The notes below the pieces were generated by a model, which was given only the letters and a program-made list of their open reading frames with translations, was not told the origin of the DNA and did not search any database. From NCBI RefSeq assembly GCF_900129055.1, contig NZ_FQUZ01000007.1, positions 62,001 through 126,000 of the forward strand: a stretch of DNA of 64,000 bases, in the 5' to 3' direction. The position numbers and the translations under genes are program-made. Below, piece after piece: positions 8,733-17,545 of the stretch. Source of the stretch: Lampropedia hyalina DSM 16112. Lineage in GTDB: Bacteria > Pseudomonadota > Gammaproteobacteria > Burkholderiales > Burkholderiaceae_C. How positions within the stretch are numbered: position 1 is the first letter of the stretch; every line of letters starts with the position of its first letter.

Positions 8733-9956
8733 TCAGGCTTGCAGCACGAAGTGGCATACATCGGTGCGGCCTTCGTCGAAGCCCGCTTCGCAATAGCACA
8801 GGTACAGCAGCCACAGGCGCAGAAACGATTCATCAAACCCCTGGGCGGCAATGGCATCGCGTTGTTGCACAAAAGCGGCGCGCCAGCGTCGCAGGGTCTG
8901 GGCATAGTCGGCCCCGAAGGCATGGGTGTGCAGGTGCTGCAAGCCCTGCCACTGCGCGGCCTCCACCAGGCGTTGCGGGCTGGGCAGCATGCCGCCGGGA
9001 AAAATGAACTCGCGGATGAAGTCGCTGCTTTCGCGGTAGCGCGCAAAATGCCGCTCATCGATGGTGATGGACTGCACCACCGCCTTGCCACCCGGTCGCA
9101 ACCGCTGGCGCAGGGTCTGGAAATAGCCCGGCCAGTAGGCCTGCCCGACGGCCTCGAACATCTCGATGGAGACAATCGCATCGTACTGGCCTTGCAATTG
9201 GCGGTAGTCGCACAGCTCCAGTCGCGCCAGATCGTCCAGCCCATCGGCACGCAGGCGTTGCTGTGCCCATTGCAGTTGCGCTGGCGAAATGGTCACGCCA
9301 TGCACGGCAATGCCCTGGCGCGCTGCATGGTGCGCAAAACCACCCCAGCCGCAGCCGATTTCCAGCACGCGCTGGCCGGGCTGCAAATCCAGCAGATCGA
9401 TGATGCGCTGGTACTTGGCCGCCTGTGCCTGTGCCAGTGGGCGGCTGTGGTCGCCATCGAAGCAGGCGGCAGAATAGGTCATCGACTCATCCAGCCAGAG
9501 CCGGTAAAAGGCGTTGCCCAGATCGTAGTGGGCGTGGATGTTCTTGCGACTGCCTGTGCGCGAATTCGGGCGCAGGCGGTGTTGCAGCCAGAACCAGCTG
9601 CGGGCCAGCCAGGTGCCGAACAGGGCCTGTTGCAGCACCGCATCGTTGCGGATGGCCAGGCGCAGCAGGGCCGTGGGATCGGGGCTGTCGATCTGGCCGT
9701 CGCGCCAGGCATGGGCCAGGCCAATGTCCCCGGCCGAGAGAATCTGCCCGCAGGCGCGCCAGTCGTGCAGGTGCAGTTCCGCACACAGTCGATCGGCTCC
9801 GGAAGAGCCGAATTCCAGCCAGCGGCCATCGGGGGTGCGCAGACGCAGATGCCCGTGCTGCAAACGCTCCAGCAGCGAGAGGAATACCCGCGCAGCGGCA
9901 GGAATGCGCCGCGTGGCGGCAATGGCAGAGGGGGGCAAAGTCTGGGTGCGGGTCAC
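8733..9956 (-). CDS. Cyclopropane-fatty-acyl-phospholipid synthase family methyltransferase
   Basis: 407 residues from a GTG start that overlaps the DUF1365 stop (GTGA). SAM-binding motif I is VLEIGCGWGGFAHHAARQGI; before it SMTYSAACFDGDHSRPLAQA is the typical CFA-synthase lead-in; MFEAVGQAYWPGYFQTLRQR follows motif III. Members methylate unsaturated acyl chains of membrane phospholipids, usually giving cyclopropane rings, but relatives in this operon type can make branched or furan fatty acids. The N-terminal 120 residues form the lipid-binding domain. It is 25-30 residues longer than E. coli Cfa. Confidence 0.9.
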   Translation of the reverse strand: MTRTQTLPPSAIAATRRIPAAARVFLSLLERLQHGHLRLRTPDGRWLEFGSSGADRLCAELHLHDWRACGQILSAGDIGLAHAWRDGQIDSPDPTALLRLAIRNDAVLQQALFGTWLARSWFWLQHRLRPNSRTGSRKNIHAHYDLGNAFYRLWLDESMTYSAACFDGDHSRPLAQAQAAKYQRIIDLLDLQPGQRVLEIGCGWGGFAHHAARQGIAVHGVTISPAQLQWAQQRLRADGLDDLARLELCDYRQLQGQYDAIVSIEMFEAVGQAYWPGYFQTLRQRLRPGGKAVVQSITIDERHFARYRESSDFIREFIFPGGMLPSPQRLVEAAQWQGLQHLHTHAFGADYAQTLRRWRAAFVQQRDAIAAQGFDESFLRLWLLYLCYCEAGFDEGRTDVCHFVLQA

Positions 9957-10762
9957 GGCAGTTCCTTCGATGGGGCGGTGGCAATGGTTTCGGTCTGGCT
10001 CAGCAACTGCGCAGGCGGTGCGGGTTTGCGCAGGAATGGCACTTTTCGCAGCCACAGGCGCAGGGCTTGCCAGTGAATGCGTGCCACCACCCCCAGCGTC
10101 AGCAAGGGCTGGCGCAGCAGGCAGCGGCGCAGGTTGGTGGCCGTGAAAGGCAGGCAGCGGCCTCCAATGCTGGTGCGCATCAGCAGGCCCTGGGCATCGT
10201 GGTAATGGATGCTGGCAAAGCGTGTCGAGCCGCTGTCCCGAAAACGGAACCGGTAGTGCCCTTCCACCGGGCAGAACGGCGACACATGAAACACCTTGCG
10301 GCATTGCAATTCGCTGTGCGCGGTGATGGCAGTGCCGTCGCTGGTGTGCAGCAGGTACAGATGGTGCTCGCCGAATGTGTTGTTCACCTCTGCCAGCACC
10401 GAGCGCAGCGCACCCTGGGCATCGTGGCAATGCCAGAAGCTCACCGGGTTGAAGCCATGGCCGAAGACGCGCGGAAACGTTTGCAGGTGCACGGCAGCCC
10501 CGTCGTGCGGGCGGCCCGCACTGTGCAGCAATTGCCGAATCCATGCCAGCAGATCGCCGCCATCGCGCGCGCCGTGGTCGGCTGTGCGCAGGCTCAGGGG
10601 CCGCCAGCGGTCGATGCCGAACCAGCGGCCTTGCAGCTCGTCCAGACGCGCCAGATTCAGCCGCAGGCAAAACACCGGGTAGTGAAAGCGGTGCAGGCAG
10701 GGGCGCAGGCGTTCGTGCACCACCGTGCCGACAATGATCTCGGCGGCAGACTGCATCGTCAT
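9953..10762 (-). CDS. DUF1365 family protein
   Basis: 269 residues. GTVVHERLRPCLHRFHYPVF near the N-terminus and FGHGFNPVSFWHCHDAQGAL (FNPVSFWYC type) mid-protein are the DUF1365 signatures; LAEVNNTFGEHHLYLL follows. The family nearly always sits between an FAD amine oxidase and a cyclopropane-synthase gene, as here; its activity is not established to my knowledge. I chose the ATG at 10762 because it overlaps the stop of the FAD gene (ATGA); an ATG four codons upstream is also in frame. Confidence 0.85.
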   Translation of the reverse strand: MTMQSAAEIIVGTVVHERLRPCLHRFHYPVFCLRLNLARLDELQGRWFGIDRWRPLSLRTADHGARDGGDLLAWIRQLLHSAGRPHDGAAVHLQTFPRVFGHGFNPVSFWHCHDAQGALRSVLAEVNNTFGEHHLYLLHTSDGTAITAHSELQCRKVFHVSPFCPVEGHYRFRFRDSGSTRFASIHYHDAQGLLMRTSIGGRCLPFTATNLRRCLLRQPLLTLGVVARIHWQALRLWLRKVPFLRKPAPPAQLLSQTETIATAPSKELP

Positions 10763-12084
10763 GGCCTGCCCCAATGCGGCAACACCCCGAAGTCACGCGC
10801 CACCTGCAAGGCCGAGCGCAGACCATCTTCGTGAAAGCCATAGCCTGCCCAGGCTCCCGCAAACCAAGTGCGGCGTTGCCCCTGCAAATCGGGCAGGCGT
10901 TGCTGTGCGGCAATGGCGGCGGCATCGAAGACCGGGTGCGCGTAGTGGTGCGTGGCCAGCACCGTATCGGGGCGGGGTGCTGTGATCGGATTGAGTGTCA
11001 CCACCACAGGCGTCTGGAATGGCAGCGGTTGCAGGCGGTTGATGAGGTAGCTCACGCACACGGGCCGCTGACCGTCGGCATTCTGGCAGCCCAGGTAATT
11101 CCAGGCGGACTGCACCGCCCGGCGTTGCGGCAGCAAGGCCGCATCGGTGTGCAGCACAGCGGTATTGGGCTGGTATTGCACCGCACCCAGCACCTGCCGC
11201 TCCAGCGCGCTGGCATCGGACAGCAGTGCCAGCGAATCGGGGGCGTGGCTGGCCAGCACCACCGCATCGAACACCTCGGAGCCTGCCGCAGTCTGCACCA
11301 TCACGCCTTGCGCCTGCCGCTGCACGCTCTGAACCGGGCAGGCCGTGCGCACATCGGCCAGGCTGGCGGCAATGCGCTGCACATAGCTGCGCCCGCCGCC
11401 TGCCACCGTGAACCACTGGGGCCGGTCGTTTACCTGCAACAGCGCGTGGTTGGTGCAAAAGCGCACAAAGGTGGCGGCTGGAAACGCCAGAATGGCAGCG
11501 GGCGTACTCGACCAGATCGCCGCTGCCATCGGCAACAGGTAATCGTCCCGGAAGGCCCTGCCATAGCCACCCTGTTGCAGCAACTCACCCAGCGAAAGGC
11601 TGCTTGCGCCACCGCCTTGCTCCAGCCACTGCACGGCTTCGCGGTGAAAACGCAGAATATCGCGCAACATGCTCCAGAAACGCGGCGAAAACACATTGCG
11701 CCGCTGCGCAAACACCGTATTCAGATTCGTGCCAGCCCATTCCAGCCGCCCGCCATCCAGCGACACGCCAAACGACATCTGGCTGGCTACGCTGGCCACG
11801 CCCAGTTCGGCCAACAGGGCCAGCAAATTCGGATAAGTGCGTTCGTTGAACACCAGAAAGCCCGTATCCACCGGGGCCGTGCGGCCCTCCAGCGTCACAT
11901 CCACCGTGTGCGTGTGCCCGCCCAGCCGGTGCTCGGCCTCGAACAGGGTGACGCGGTGCTGGCGCGCCAGCAGATAGGCTGTGGCCAGACCGGCAATGCC
12001 TGCGCCGACCACCGCGACACGCTGGCCAGGAGGCAGAACAGGGGCCGCGCCGGGGGCAGCGGAAGTGGATGCAGCAGGGTTCAT
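10759..12084 (-). CDS. FAD-dependent amine-oxidase-type oxidoreductase
   Basis: 441 residues from ATG 12084. VAVVGAGIAGLATAYLLARQ near residues 25-44 is the FAD dinucleotide-binding motif, followed by the EAEHRLGGHTHTVDV GG-motif. PVDTGFLVFNERTYPNL is typical of the branch found beside DUF1365 and cyclopropane synthase genes. The C-terminal GAWAGYGFHEDGLRSALQVA is the second FAD contact. In Rhodobacter such genes belong to the singlet-oxygen response and relate to modified membrane fatty acids; I infer a similar desaturation or oxidation step. It is first in the leftward operon and diverges from the TetR gene. Confidence 0.85.
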   Translation of the reverse strand: MNPAASTSAAPGAAPVLPPGQRVAVVGAGIAGLATAYLLARQHRVTLFEAEHRLGGHTHTVDVTLEGRTAPVDTGFLVFNERTYPNLLALLAELGVASVASQMSFGVSLDGGRLEWAGTNLNTVFAQRRNVFSPRFWSMLRDILRFHREAVQWLEQGGGASSLSLGELLQQGGYGRAFRDDYLLPMAAAIWSSTPAAILAFPAATFVRFCTNHALLQVNDRPQWFTVAGGGRSYVQRIAASLADVRTACPVQSVQRQAQGVMVQTAAGSEVFDAVVLASHAPDSLALLSDASALERQVLGAVQYQPNTAVLHTDAALLPQRRAVQSAWNYLGCQNADGQRPVCVSYLINRLQPLPFQTPVVVTLNPITAPRPDTVLATHHYAHPVFDAAAIAAQQRLPDLQGQRRTWFAGAWAGYGFHEDGLRSALQVARDFGVLPHWGRP

Positions 12085-12180
12085 GCGCAATCGTGCTCAA
12101 ACAAAGGTGGAAATAAAACCGTGAATGCAGTAAATTTACTCATTCGGAAAATAGTTTACTACACAGTAGCATACCTACCA
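12085..12180. promoter_or_regulatory. Divergent control region with two small palindromes
   Basis: Between the FAD oxidase and the TetR gene lie AGTAAATTTACT (12129-12140, a perfect 12-bp palindrome) and CTACACAGTAG (12159-12169, four-base arms around three bases). The stretch is AT-rich against its surroundings. Position between a TetR gene and its divergent operon makes these candidate operators. The second site touches the expected start region of the TetR gene, consistent with autorepression. Confidence 0.5.
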
Positions 12181-12789
12181 ATGAGTATTTTTGCCAAATT
12201 GAGCTTCAAGGACCAAGCCTTTCGCCTGCGCGAAGATGCCATCCTGGATGCCACCACCCAGCTTTTCGCCAGCAAAGGCTTTGACCTGATGACCATGGAC
12301 GATGTCGCACTGGCCGTCGGCATCTCCAAGCCCAGCCTGTACAAGCACTTCAAATCCAAGGAGGAACTGGCCGGAGCTGCCATGCTGCGCCTGCTGCAAG
12401 AAGCGCAGGCCTTTCTGGATGGCCTGGATGCCGCCCTCAGCCCGCTGCAACAACTCAGTGCCCTGCTGGAGTGGGCCATGCGGGTGCGCCTGGATGGCGG
12501 CCTGCCATTCCTGCCTTCCACCAGTGCCCATGTGCGCGACATGCTCACGCGCAACCTGCGCTACGTTGCCGCTGCCCTGCAACTGAACATGCGGTTGAAG
12601 AAAATCGTCCAGGCCGGCAAGAAAGCCGGGCAACTGCGCCACGACCTGCCCGACGATGTCATCCTCTACAGCTACTACGCACGCACCTGCGACCCGGCAG
12701 TCGAATACCTGCGCCTGTACGCCAAAATGCCCGATGAGGACATCATCGGGCACATGCTCAGCGTTTGCTTCGAGGGCATTCGGGCTTGA
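12181..12789 (+). CDS. TetR/AcrR family transcriptional regulator
   Basis: 202 residues. The N-terminal helix-turn-helix is clear: AILDATTQLFASKGFDLMTM, then VALAVGISKPSLYKHFKSKE. The C-terminal ligand domain (from about residue 65) is not assignable to a subgroup. It diverges from the FAD/DUF1365/cyclopropane operon, which it probably represses; in other proteobacteria this operon is more often controlled by an ECF sigma factor with ChrR or by a MerR-type light sensor, so TetR control is a variant. The ATG at 12181 lacks a good ribosome site; a GTG at 12121 is an in-frame alternative. Confidence 0.85.
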   Translation: MSIFAKLSFKDQAFRLREDAILDATTQLFASKGFDLMTMDDVALAVGISKPSLYKHFKSKEELAGAAMLRLLQEAQAFLDGLDAALSPLQQLSALLEWAMRVRLDGGLPFLPSTSAHVRDMLTRNLRYVAAALQLNMRLKKIVQAGKKAGQLRHDLPDDVILYSYYARTCDPAVEYLRLYAKMPDEDIIGHMLSVCFEGIRA

Positions 12790-12846
12790 AGCCACTCCAT
12801 GCCAATGACCTTCGATTGCCTCTGGCCTATGCCGGTTTCGGACGGC

Positions 12847-14595
12847 TTATGGCACGGTCTGCATGTGGTTGGAAAACCCCGTTTCCGTTTCGCAACGCCA
12901 GGTGGCCCAGAGTTTGTGGCTGGGAGTGTCGCCGCCTTCATCCAGCTCCAGGGCCAGCCAGTTGCGTGCAGCCAGAACGTAGCGACTGTGCCCTGGAAAC
13001 CGCATCATCTCGATGCGGTACTGTGCATCCTGCTGTGCCTTGGCCGCCGTGCTCTCCAGCATGCGCAGAAACAGGCGTTCGAGCACATTCATCAACGAAG
13101 GATGCACCACCCCGGATGAGGTGAACTGCTGGATCGGCCCTGTGGTTGCCGCTGCCGCTGCATCCTGGTGCGAGGCCAGCCCCCAGGCGGCCACATGCAC
13201 GTCGCCAGACAGAATCGACACGCGCAGTTTCCGGGTCTGGGCGGTGCCGAACAGCACATCCAGCAGGCGTTTGCGCTCGCCTTCATGGTCATCGTGTGCC
13301 CAGTGGTCTTTCAGGTCGTCGGCATTGCTGTCGAGCACATGATCCTGCCCGAAAGTGTCCAGCCAGCCTTCGGCCAGCCCCAGCTTCGGATGCACCACCG
13401 GCACGGAAGACATGAACAGCAGATGCCGGGTGGCCGTTGTGGCGGAGGCAGGACTGTTCAGCCAACGCTTGAGGGCACTCCAGCTCTCTGGCCCCAGAAT
13501 CTGCGTGCGGGAGCGTTCGGTGCGCAGATCGGCCACCACCAGCGCGACAGCCCCCATCCGAAACGCCGAGGTGAAGCCAGGCTGCCCATCCAGCAGCGGC
13601 AGTGCCCGTGGGTCATGGCGCAGAACGGTGTTCCATGCCAGCGGCCGGTACAGCGGGTCCTGCACCGAAAATCCAGCGGGTGTGGCCTCCTCCAATGCAG
13701 GCAGGTCTGACAGGGCATGCTGCATCTGGAATACCCAGAAAGCCCGCCGTGCATGGCGAAACAGCGTCTGGAACAACGGGCTTTGCTGCATTTCGCAACT
13801 GTAGGAACCCCAGCCGTCGAAGATGTCGTGATCGTCCCACATCATGATAGTGGGAATGCGTGCCAGCGCATCGGCCCCGTCGCGGTTGGGCTTGCCGACA
13901 CCCCAGGCACGGCGTTTGCGGCCCAGCCAGCGGCTGCTGTAGAGGCTGAAGTAATAGTGCTCGATCTGCCCCTCCAGCTCCTTGTTCACGCGAAAGCCCA
14001 GTTGCTCCTGGCGCGACAGCCCCACCCACGCCTTCAGGCGTGGAATATCTTCCCAGATGGAATCGAAATAAATCTGGTCACCGCCCATCAGCAGCAAGTG
14101 AAAGCGTTGCAGCCCGCGCTCGTGGATGCGTGTCTCGTGCCAGAGCTGTTCCCGATCCAGCAGGGGCGTTTGCTGGCCTCGCAACTCCTTGTCGTGGCTG
14201 ATGAGAAGGTCTTCCCAGACGGAATTTTCCGGGCGTACCAGTTTGCGCATGCCACTGGGATCGGAAAAACCATTGCACGACACATAGGCCAGCCGTGGCG
14301 TGGCCCCCAGGGCCGGTACGGTGAACGACCACTCGATGCCACCTTGCGGCACCCCAAAGCGCACGCGCCGCTCCTGTGCCTGGAGCGGGCAACTCAGGTC
14401 GTAGCGCAGAAAACGCTGGTTGCGGTGCAGCAGCAGTTCGCGCGGAACCGGGCAGGCACGCGATTCCACCTGCATGGTAGGTATCGAAGCATGGGCATCA
14501 ATCCCCACCAAAGCCGTAACCTGCCAGTCCTTGCCGTCGCCACTGATCCCCCGAAACGACAGAACGGGGCCAACGAGAAACGCATGGTTTGCCAT
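12847..14595 (-). CDS. PhoD-like metallophosphatase (alkaline phosphatase D family)
   Basis: 582 residues without an obvious signal peptide. The metal-binding landmarks are LMGGDQIYFDSIWED (GDQIY), MMWDDHDIFDGWGSY (WDDHD), and ILSGDVHVAAWG (SGDVH), the order seen in PhoD-like enzymes. The first 100 residues form an Ig-like lead domain, with LAYVSCNGFSDPS (the conserved SCN). Cytoplasmic PhoD-like proteins of this size are common in proteobacteria and act on phosphodiesters or polyphosphate-like substrates that are poorly defined. It converges on the TetR gene, 57 bases away. Confidence 0.85.
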   Translation of the reverse strand: MANHAFLVGPVLSFRGISGDGKDWQVTALVGIDAHASIPTMQVESRACPVPRELLLHRNQRFLRYDLSCPLQAQERRVRFGVPQGGIEWSFTVPALGATPRLAYVSCNGFSDPSGMRKLVRPENSVWEDLLISHDKELRGQQTPLLDREQLWHETRIHERGLQRFHLLLMGGDQIYFDSIWEDIPRLKAWVGLSRQEQLGFRVNKELEGQIEHYYFSLYSSRWLGRKRRAWGVGKPNRDGADALARIPTIMMWDDHDIFDGWGSYSCEMQQSPLFQTLFRHARRAFWVFQMQHALSDLPALEEATPAGFSVQDPLYRPLAWNTVLRHDPRALPLLDGQPGFTSAFRMGAVALVVADLRTERSRTQILGPESWSALKRWLNSPASATTATRHLLFMSSVPVVHPKLGLAEGWLDTFGQDHVLDSNADDLKDHWAHDDHEGERKRLLDVLFGTAQTRKLRVSILSGDVHVAAWGLASHQDAAAAATTGPIQQFTSSGVVHPSLMNVLERLFLRMLESTAAKAQQDAQYRIEMMRFPGHSRYVLAARNWLALELDEGGDTPSHKLWATWRCETETGFSNHMQTVP

Positions 14596-14697
14596 GAAAT
14601 CTGCTCCTTTTCAATCGGCAAATTCTGCGGCAAAAAACCAGCCAGCAGCACGGAATTTCGGGGGGAAAACCCGTGTTCGCTCCTGCCAGCCGATGCA

Positions 14698-16221
14698 CTA
14701 CGAAGCCGACTTGATCTTCATCTTCTCGAAGCGTTTCTGGTACTCGGTAATGCGGTCTTTCATCACCACACTCAGCGGCTGAATATCCAGCGTCACCCTG
14801 CGCAGCAAGGCTGTATCCAGTGGTTTGCATCCGTCCAGAAAGGCCAGCTCGATGGCCTCTTTCACCACCGATTCAATGTCTGCGCCTGAATAGCCTTCGG
14901 TGGCCTGGGCCATCGCGCCCAGATCAATGCCGGAATGCAGTTTTCTGCGCTTTTCCAGATGCACGCGGAAAATCGCCTCGCGCTCCACGGCATTCGGAAA
15001 ATCCACATAGAAAATCTCGTCGAACCGCCCCTTGCGCAGCAATTCCGGCGGCAGGGCCGAAATATCATTGGCCGTTGCCACCACGAACACCTGCTTGGTC
15101 TTCTCCTGCATCCAGGTGAGGAAGTAGCCAAACAGCCGCGTCGTCACTTCCGAGCCACCGCCACTGCCGCCGCTGCCTGCTCCCACAAAGGCTTTTTCCA
15201 CCTCATCGACCCACAGCACACAGGGGCTGACCGCTTCGGCCACTTGCAGGGCGCGGCGCATATTGTTTTCGCTCTCGCCCACATATTTGCCCATCAGTGA
15301 ACCCATGTCCATCTTCAGCAGCGGCAGGGCAAACTGCGCTGCCGTGGCCTTGGCCGTCAGTGATTTGCCACAGCCCGGCATCCCCACAATCAGCACCCCC
15401 TTGGGCGACTCCACGCCAAAGGCACGCGCCTGCGCCCAGTTCTCCAGAATGCCCGATTTCTGCCGCAGCCAGGGCTTGATCTTCTCCAGCCCGCCAATGT
15501 TGTCCAGCGTTTCCGTGACCGTCACCATCTCCAGAATGCCGCTCTTGCGGATGATCTGGCGTTTTTCCTCCTGCACCAGTGGAATATCGTCCAGGTCAAT
15601 CGAGCCATCGTTTTGATAGCCCCGGTTGAGCAATTGGCCGATCTCGTATTGCGTCAGCCCCTGCAAGGCCAGGGCCAGTCTGGTGATGTGTTCGGGTGGC
15701 AGCGTCAGTTCATAGGCTTGCAGGTAGCGGCCGATCAGGTCGCGGATTTCCGCCTCGTCGGGCAATGGCAATTCAAAAATGGTGATGAAAGTCTCCAGTT
15801 CCGGCGGAATGAAGGCCTGTGAAGACACCAGAAAAATCGTGGTCGTGGCGTTCTGGTCTTCCAGGATGCGTGCAATCAGGGCACGCAAGCGTGCCACCGC
15901 CAGCGCATCGGCTGTGCCAGAGGCATCGCGCAAGGCTAGGTGCGCATCGCGCAGCACAATGAACTGGTTGTCCAGCTCGTCGGCCAGCAACACATTCAGC
16001 GCGGCTGCCAAGTTACACCATTCGGTTTGCGGCTGGCGGGTGTGAAAGTCCGTGAAGCCGCTGGCAAGATTCCATTCCACAATCGGGCGTTCTTGTCCGT
16101 CGGATTCGGCCAGCTCCTGAATCAGCTCGTTGGCATCGGTTTCTTCCTGCGTGACCAGATAAATGGCGGGGTACAGGGATTCGACCTGGGCGTGTAGCAG
16201 GTCTTGGATAGGTGTTTTCAT
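14698..16221 (-). CDS. AAA+ ATPase, Ycf46-type
   Basis: 507 residues. The N-terminal 200 residues are a degenerate P-loop-like domain ([30 protein letters not shown]), followed by a canonical AAA+ module: Walker [14 protein letters not shown] near residue 280, pore-like [15 protein letters not shown], Walker [13 protein letters not shown], sensor 1 VFVVATAND and the arginine-finger region [16 protein letters not shown]. This matches the Ycf46/FtsH-like group without a protease domain. It is last of four closely packed minus-strand genes, 2 bases after the 221-residue gene. It probably remodels a partner encoded in the same cassette. Confidence 0.85.
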   Translation of the reverse strand: MKTPIQDLLHAQVESLYPAIYLVTQEETDANELIQELAESDGQERPIVEWNLASGFTDFHTRQPQTEWCNLAAALNVLLADELDNQFIVLRDAHLALRDASGTADALAVARLRALIARILEDQNATTTIFLVSSQAFIPPELETFITIFELPLPDEAEIRDLIGRYLQAYELTLPPEHITRLALALQGLTQYEIGQLLNRGYQNDGSIDLDDIPLVQEEKRQIIRKSGILEMVTVTETLDNIGGLEKIKPWLRQKSGILENWAQARAFGVESPKGVLIVGMPGCGKSLTAKATAAQFALPLLKMDMGSLMGKYVGESENNMRRALQVAEAVSPCVLWVDEVEKAFVGAGSGGSGGGSEVTTRLFGYFLTWMQEKTKQVFVVATANDISALPPELLRKGRFDEIFYVDFPNAVEREAIFRVHLEKRRKLHSGIDLGAMAQATEGYSGADIESVVKEAIELAFLDGCKPLDTALLRRVTLDIQPLSVVMKDRITEYQKRFEKMKIKSAS

Positions 16222-16223
16222 GG

Positions 16224-16889
16224 CTATAGACCTCCAAAATAGCCCCTTAGTGAAGGAGGAATAAAATCGGTTGGAATTTTATATTTTTCAATGCCTGGGG
16301 TTTTTGTGATGTTTTTTGATATTATTTCATCAAGATTTTTTGTGGATTGTATATATGAGTGCCTGTTGCTTAATGGGTTTCCGAAAATTTGATTTTTGTT
16401 TATTTTGTTTATTTCTGAATTTATTGAACTATATATTTCGTAAAACAAATCGCTGGCTTCTATTTTGGCTCTAACAATTTCTTCATTGCTTATGTCGTTG
16501 CATGTGCTTAATAAGTTTTCGAGATGGGTTTTAATTTTTATTTTGGATGGGTAGAGTTTGTTTTTTATTTCTTGTGAATTGTGTGATGAAATAGTGTTTT
16601 TTGAAGTGTCTTTGAGTGAGTTAATGATGGTTTGGGCGGTGGATGGCTTCATCTCAATCGAGAAAATATCACAAATTTCAAGCAAGTGATCTGCTTCGGT
16701 GATCGGTTGAATGGCATCTATTTTCTTGTTGTAATCTAAAAGATTCCTGCTTTTGAGCCATCTGCTGAGTTGGCCGTTATTGTGCAGCCCCAGAATTTCC
16801 AATGTCATATTCTGGCGTAATTCTTCTAGGTTACGTACTCTCTTGCCGTTGATGGGTAGATTGAATTTAATGGTTTTTATTTTTCTCAT
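16224..16889 (-). CDS. AT-rich protein of unknown function, paralogue A of the AAA+ cassette
   Basis: 221 residues, Lys/Asn/Ile-rich and much lower in G+C than its surroundings. The N-terminus has KRVRNLEELRQNMTLEILGL followed by NNGQLSRWLKSRNLL, which aligns by eye with the neighbouring gene (SLDELREHMTAQILEYIDNG, LLEYWLQ). The remaining 150 residues are predicted helical, with a second stretch of charged helices. I do not recognise a characterised family; similar short LxELRxxM...I...NGxLxxWL segments occur at the start of various bacterial effector or sensor proteins, but I recall no function. Its ATG overlaps the upstream stop (ATGA). Confidence 0.7.
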   Translation of the reverse strand: MRKIKTIKFNLPINGKRVRNLEELRQNMTLEILGLHNNGQLSRWLKSRNLLDYNKKIDAIQPITEADHLLEICDIFSIEMKPSTAQTIINSLKDTSKNTISSHNSQEIKNKLYPSKIKIKTHLENLLSTCNDISNEEIVRAKIEASDLFYEIYSSINSEINKINKNQIFGNPLSNRHSYIQSTKNLDEIISKNITKTPGIEKYKIPTDFIPPSLRGYFGGL

Positions 16890-17536
16890 TCTGTTTCTCC
16901 AAAATGTAACTCAGGAAACCTGTTTAAGCTATCATGGTACGATTCATTGGGGTTTTTTAGGATTTGGATGATGGAATCTATAAATTTTTCGTTACTCTGG
17001 TTTTTTGAAGGCAATAGTTCCTGAATAAGAGTCCCAAGATAATTTTCATTGTCTTGATTGAATTCATTTTTGCTAATGATGATTATGAATTTTATGCGGT
17101 GTTTTAGTAAGTCATGGTTGCATTTTAGCAAATAATTTTCTGATGATTTTTTATTGAATTCAAGCTCGATTTCTTTTATATTTTTGTCAATTTTCGATTG
17201 GATTTCGATAATCTCCATTTCGATTGCATCATTGTTTAAAATATTTTCAATTTCTTTAATTGGTGTTGTGTAATTATTTAATGACTTTTCTGCAATATCA
17301 AGATTGATTTTTAGATTGAAATAATTGCTAACCGCAACTAACCTACTGGCAGCCTCGGGATGGTTGAGGGTGGAGATGAAATGAAAAATTTCGGATTTCT
17401 GAATACTTTGTAGCCAATACTCTAACAGACCATTATCGATGTATTCCAGAATCTGCGCGGTCATGTGTTCGCGCAACTCATCCAGCGACCCTACCTCCGT
17501 ATGGCCCATTGGAAGTTTGAATTGAAGATAATTCAT
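16886..17536 (-). CDS. AT-rich protein of unknown function, paralogue B of the AAA+ cassette
   Basis: 216 residues. The N-terminal 60 residues match paralogue A: YLQFKLPMGHTEVGSLDELR then EHMTAQILEYIDNGLLEYWL. The rest is helical and acidic, with IEMEIIEIQSKIDKNIKEIE predicted as a coiled coil near residues 105-125. No transmembrane segment and no catalytic motif are seen. Base composition differs sharply from genes on both sides, which suggests recent transfer or relaxed selection. It starts 9 bases after the glycine-zipper gene ends and is coupled to paralogue A. Confidence 0.7.
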   Translation of the reverse strand: MNYLQFKLPMGHTEVGSLDELREHMTAQILEYIDNGLLEYWLQSIQKSEIFHFISTLNHPEAASRLVAVSNYFNLKINLDIAEKSLNNYTTPIKEIENILNNDAIEMEIIEIQSKIDKNIKEIELEFNKKSSENYLLKCNHDLLKHRIKFIIIISKNEFNQDNENYLGTLIQELLPSKNQSNEKFIDSIIQILKNPNESYHDSLNRFPELHFGETE

Positions 17537-17545
17537 ATTGTTTTT

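Noticed and set aside
12121-12180. GTG-initiated 20-residue extension of the TetR protein
   Set aside because: It would cover the palindromes and adds residues not expected before a TetR helix; kept only as an alternative start.
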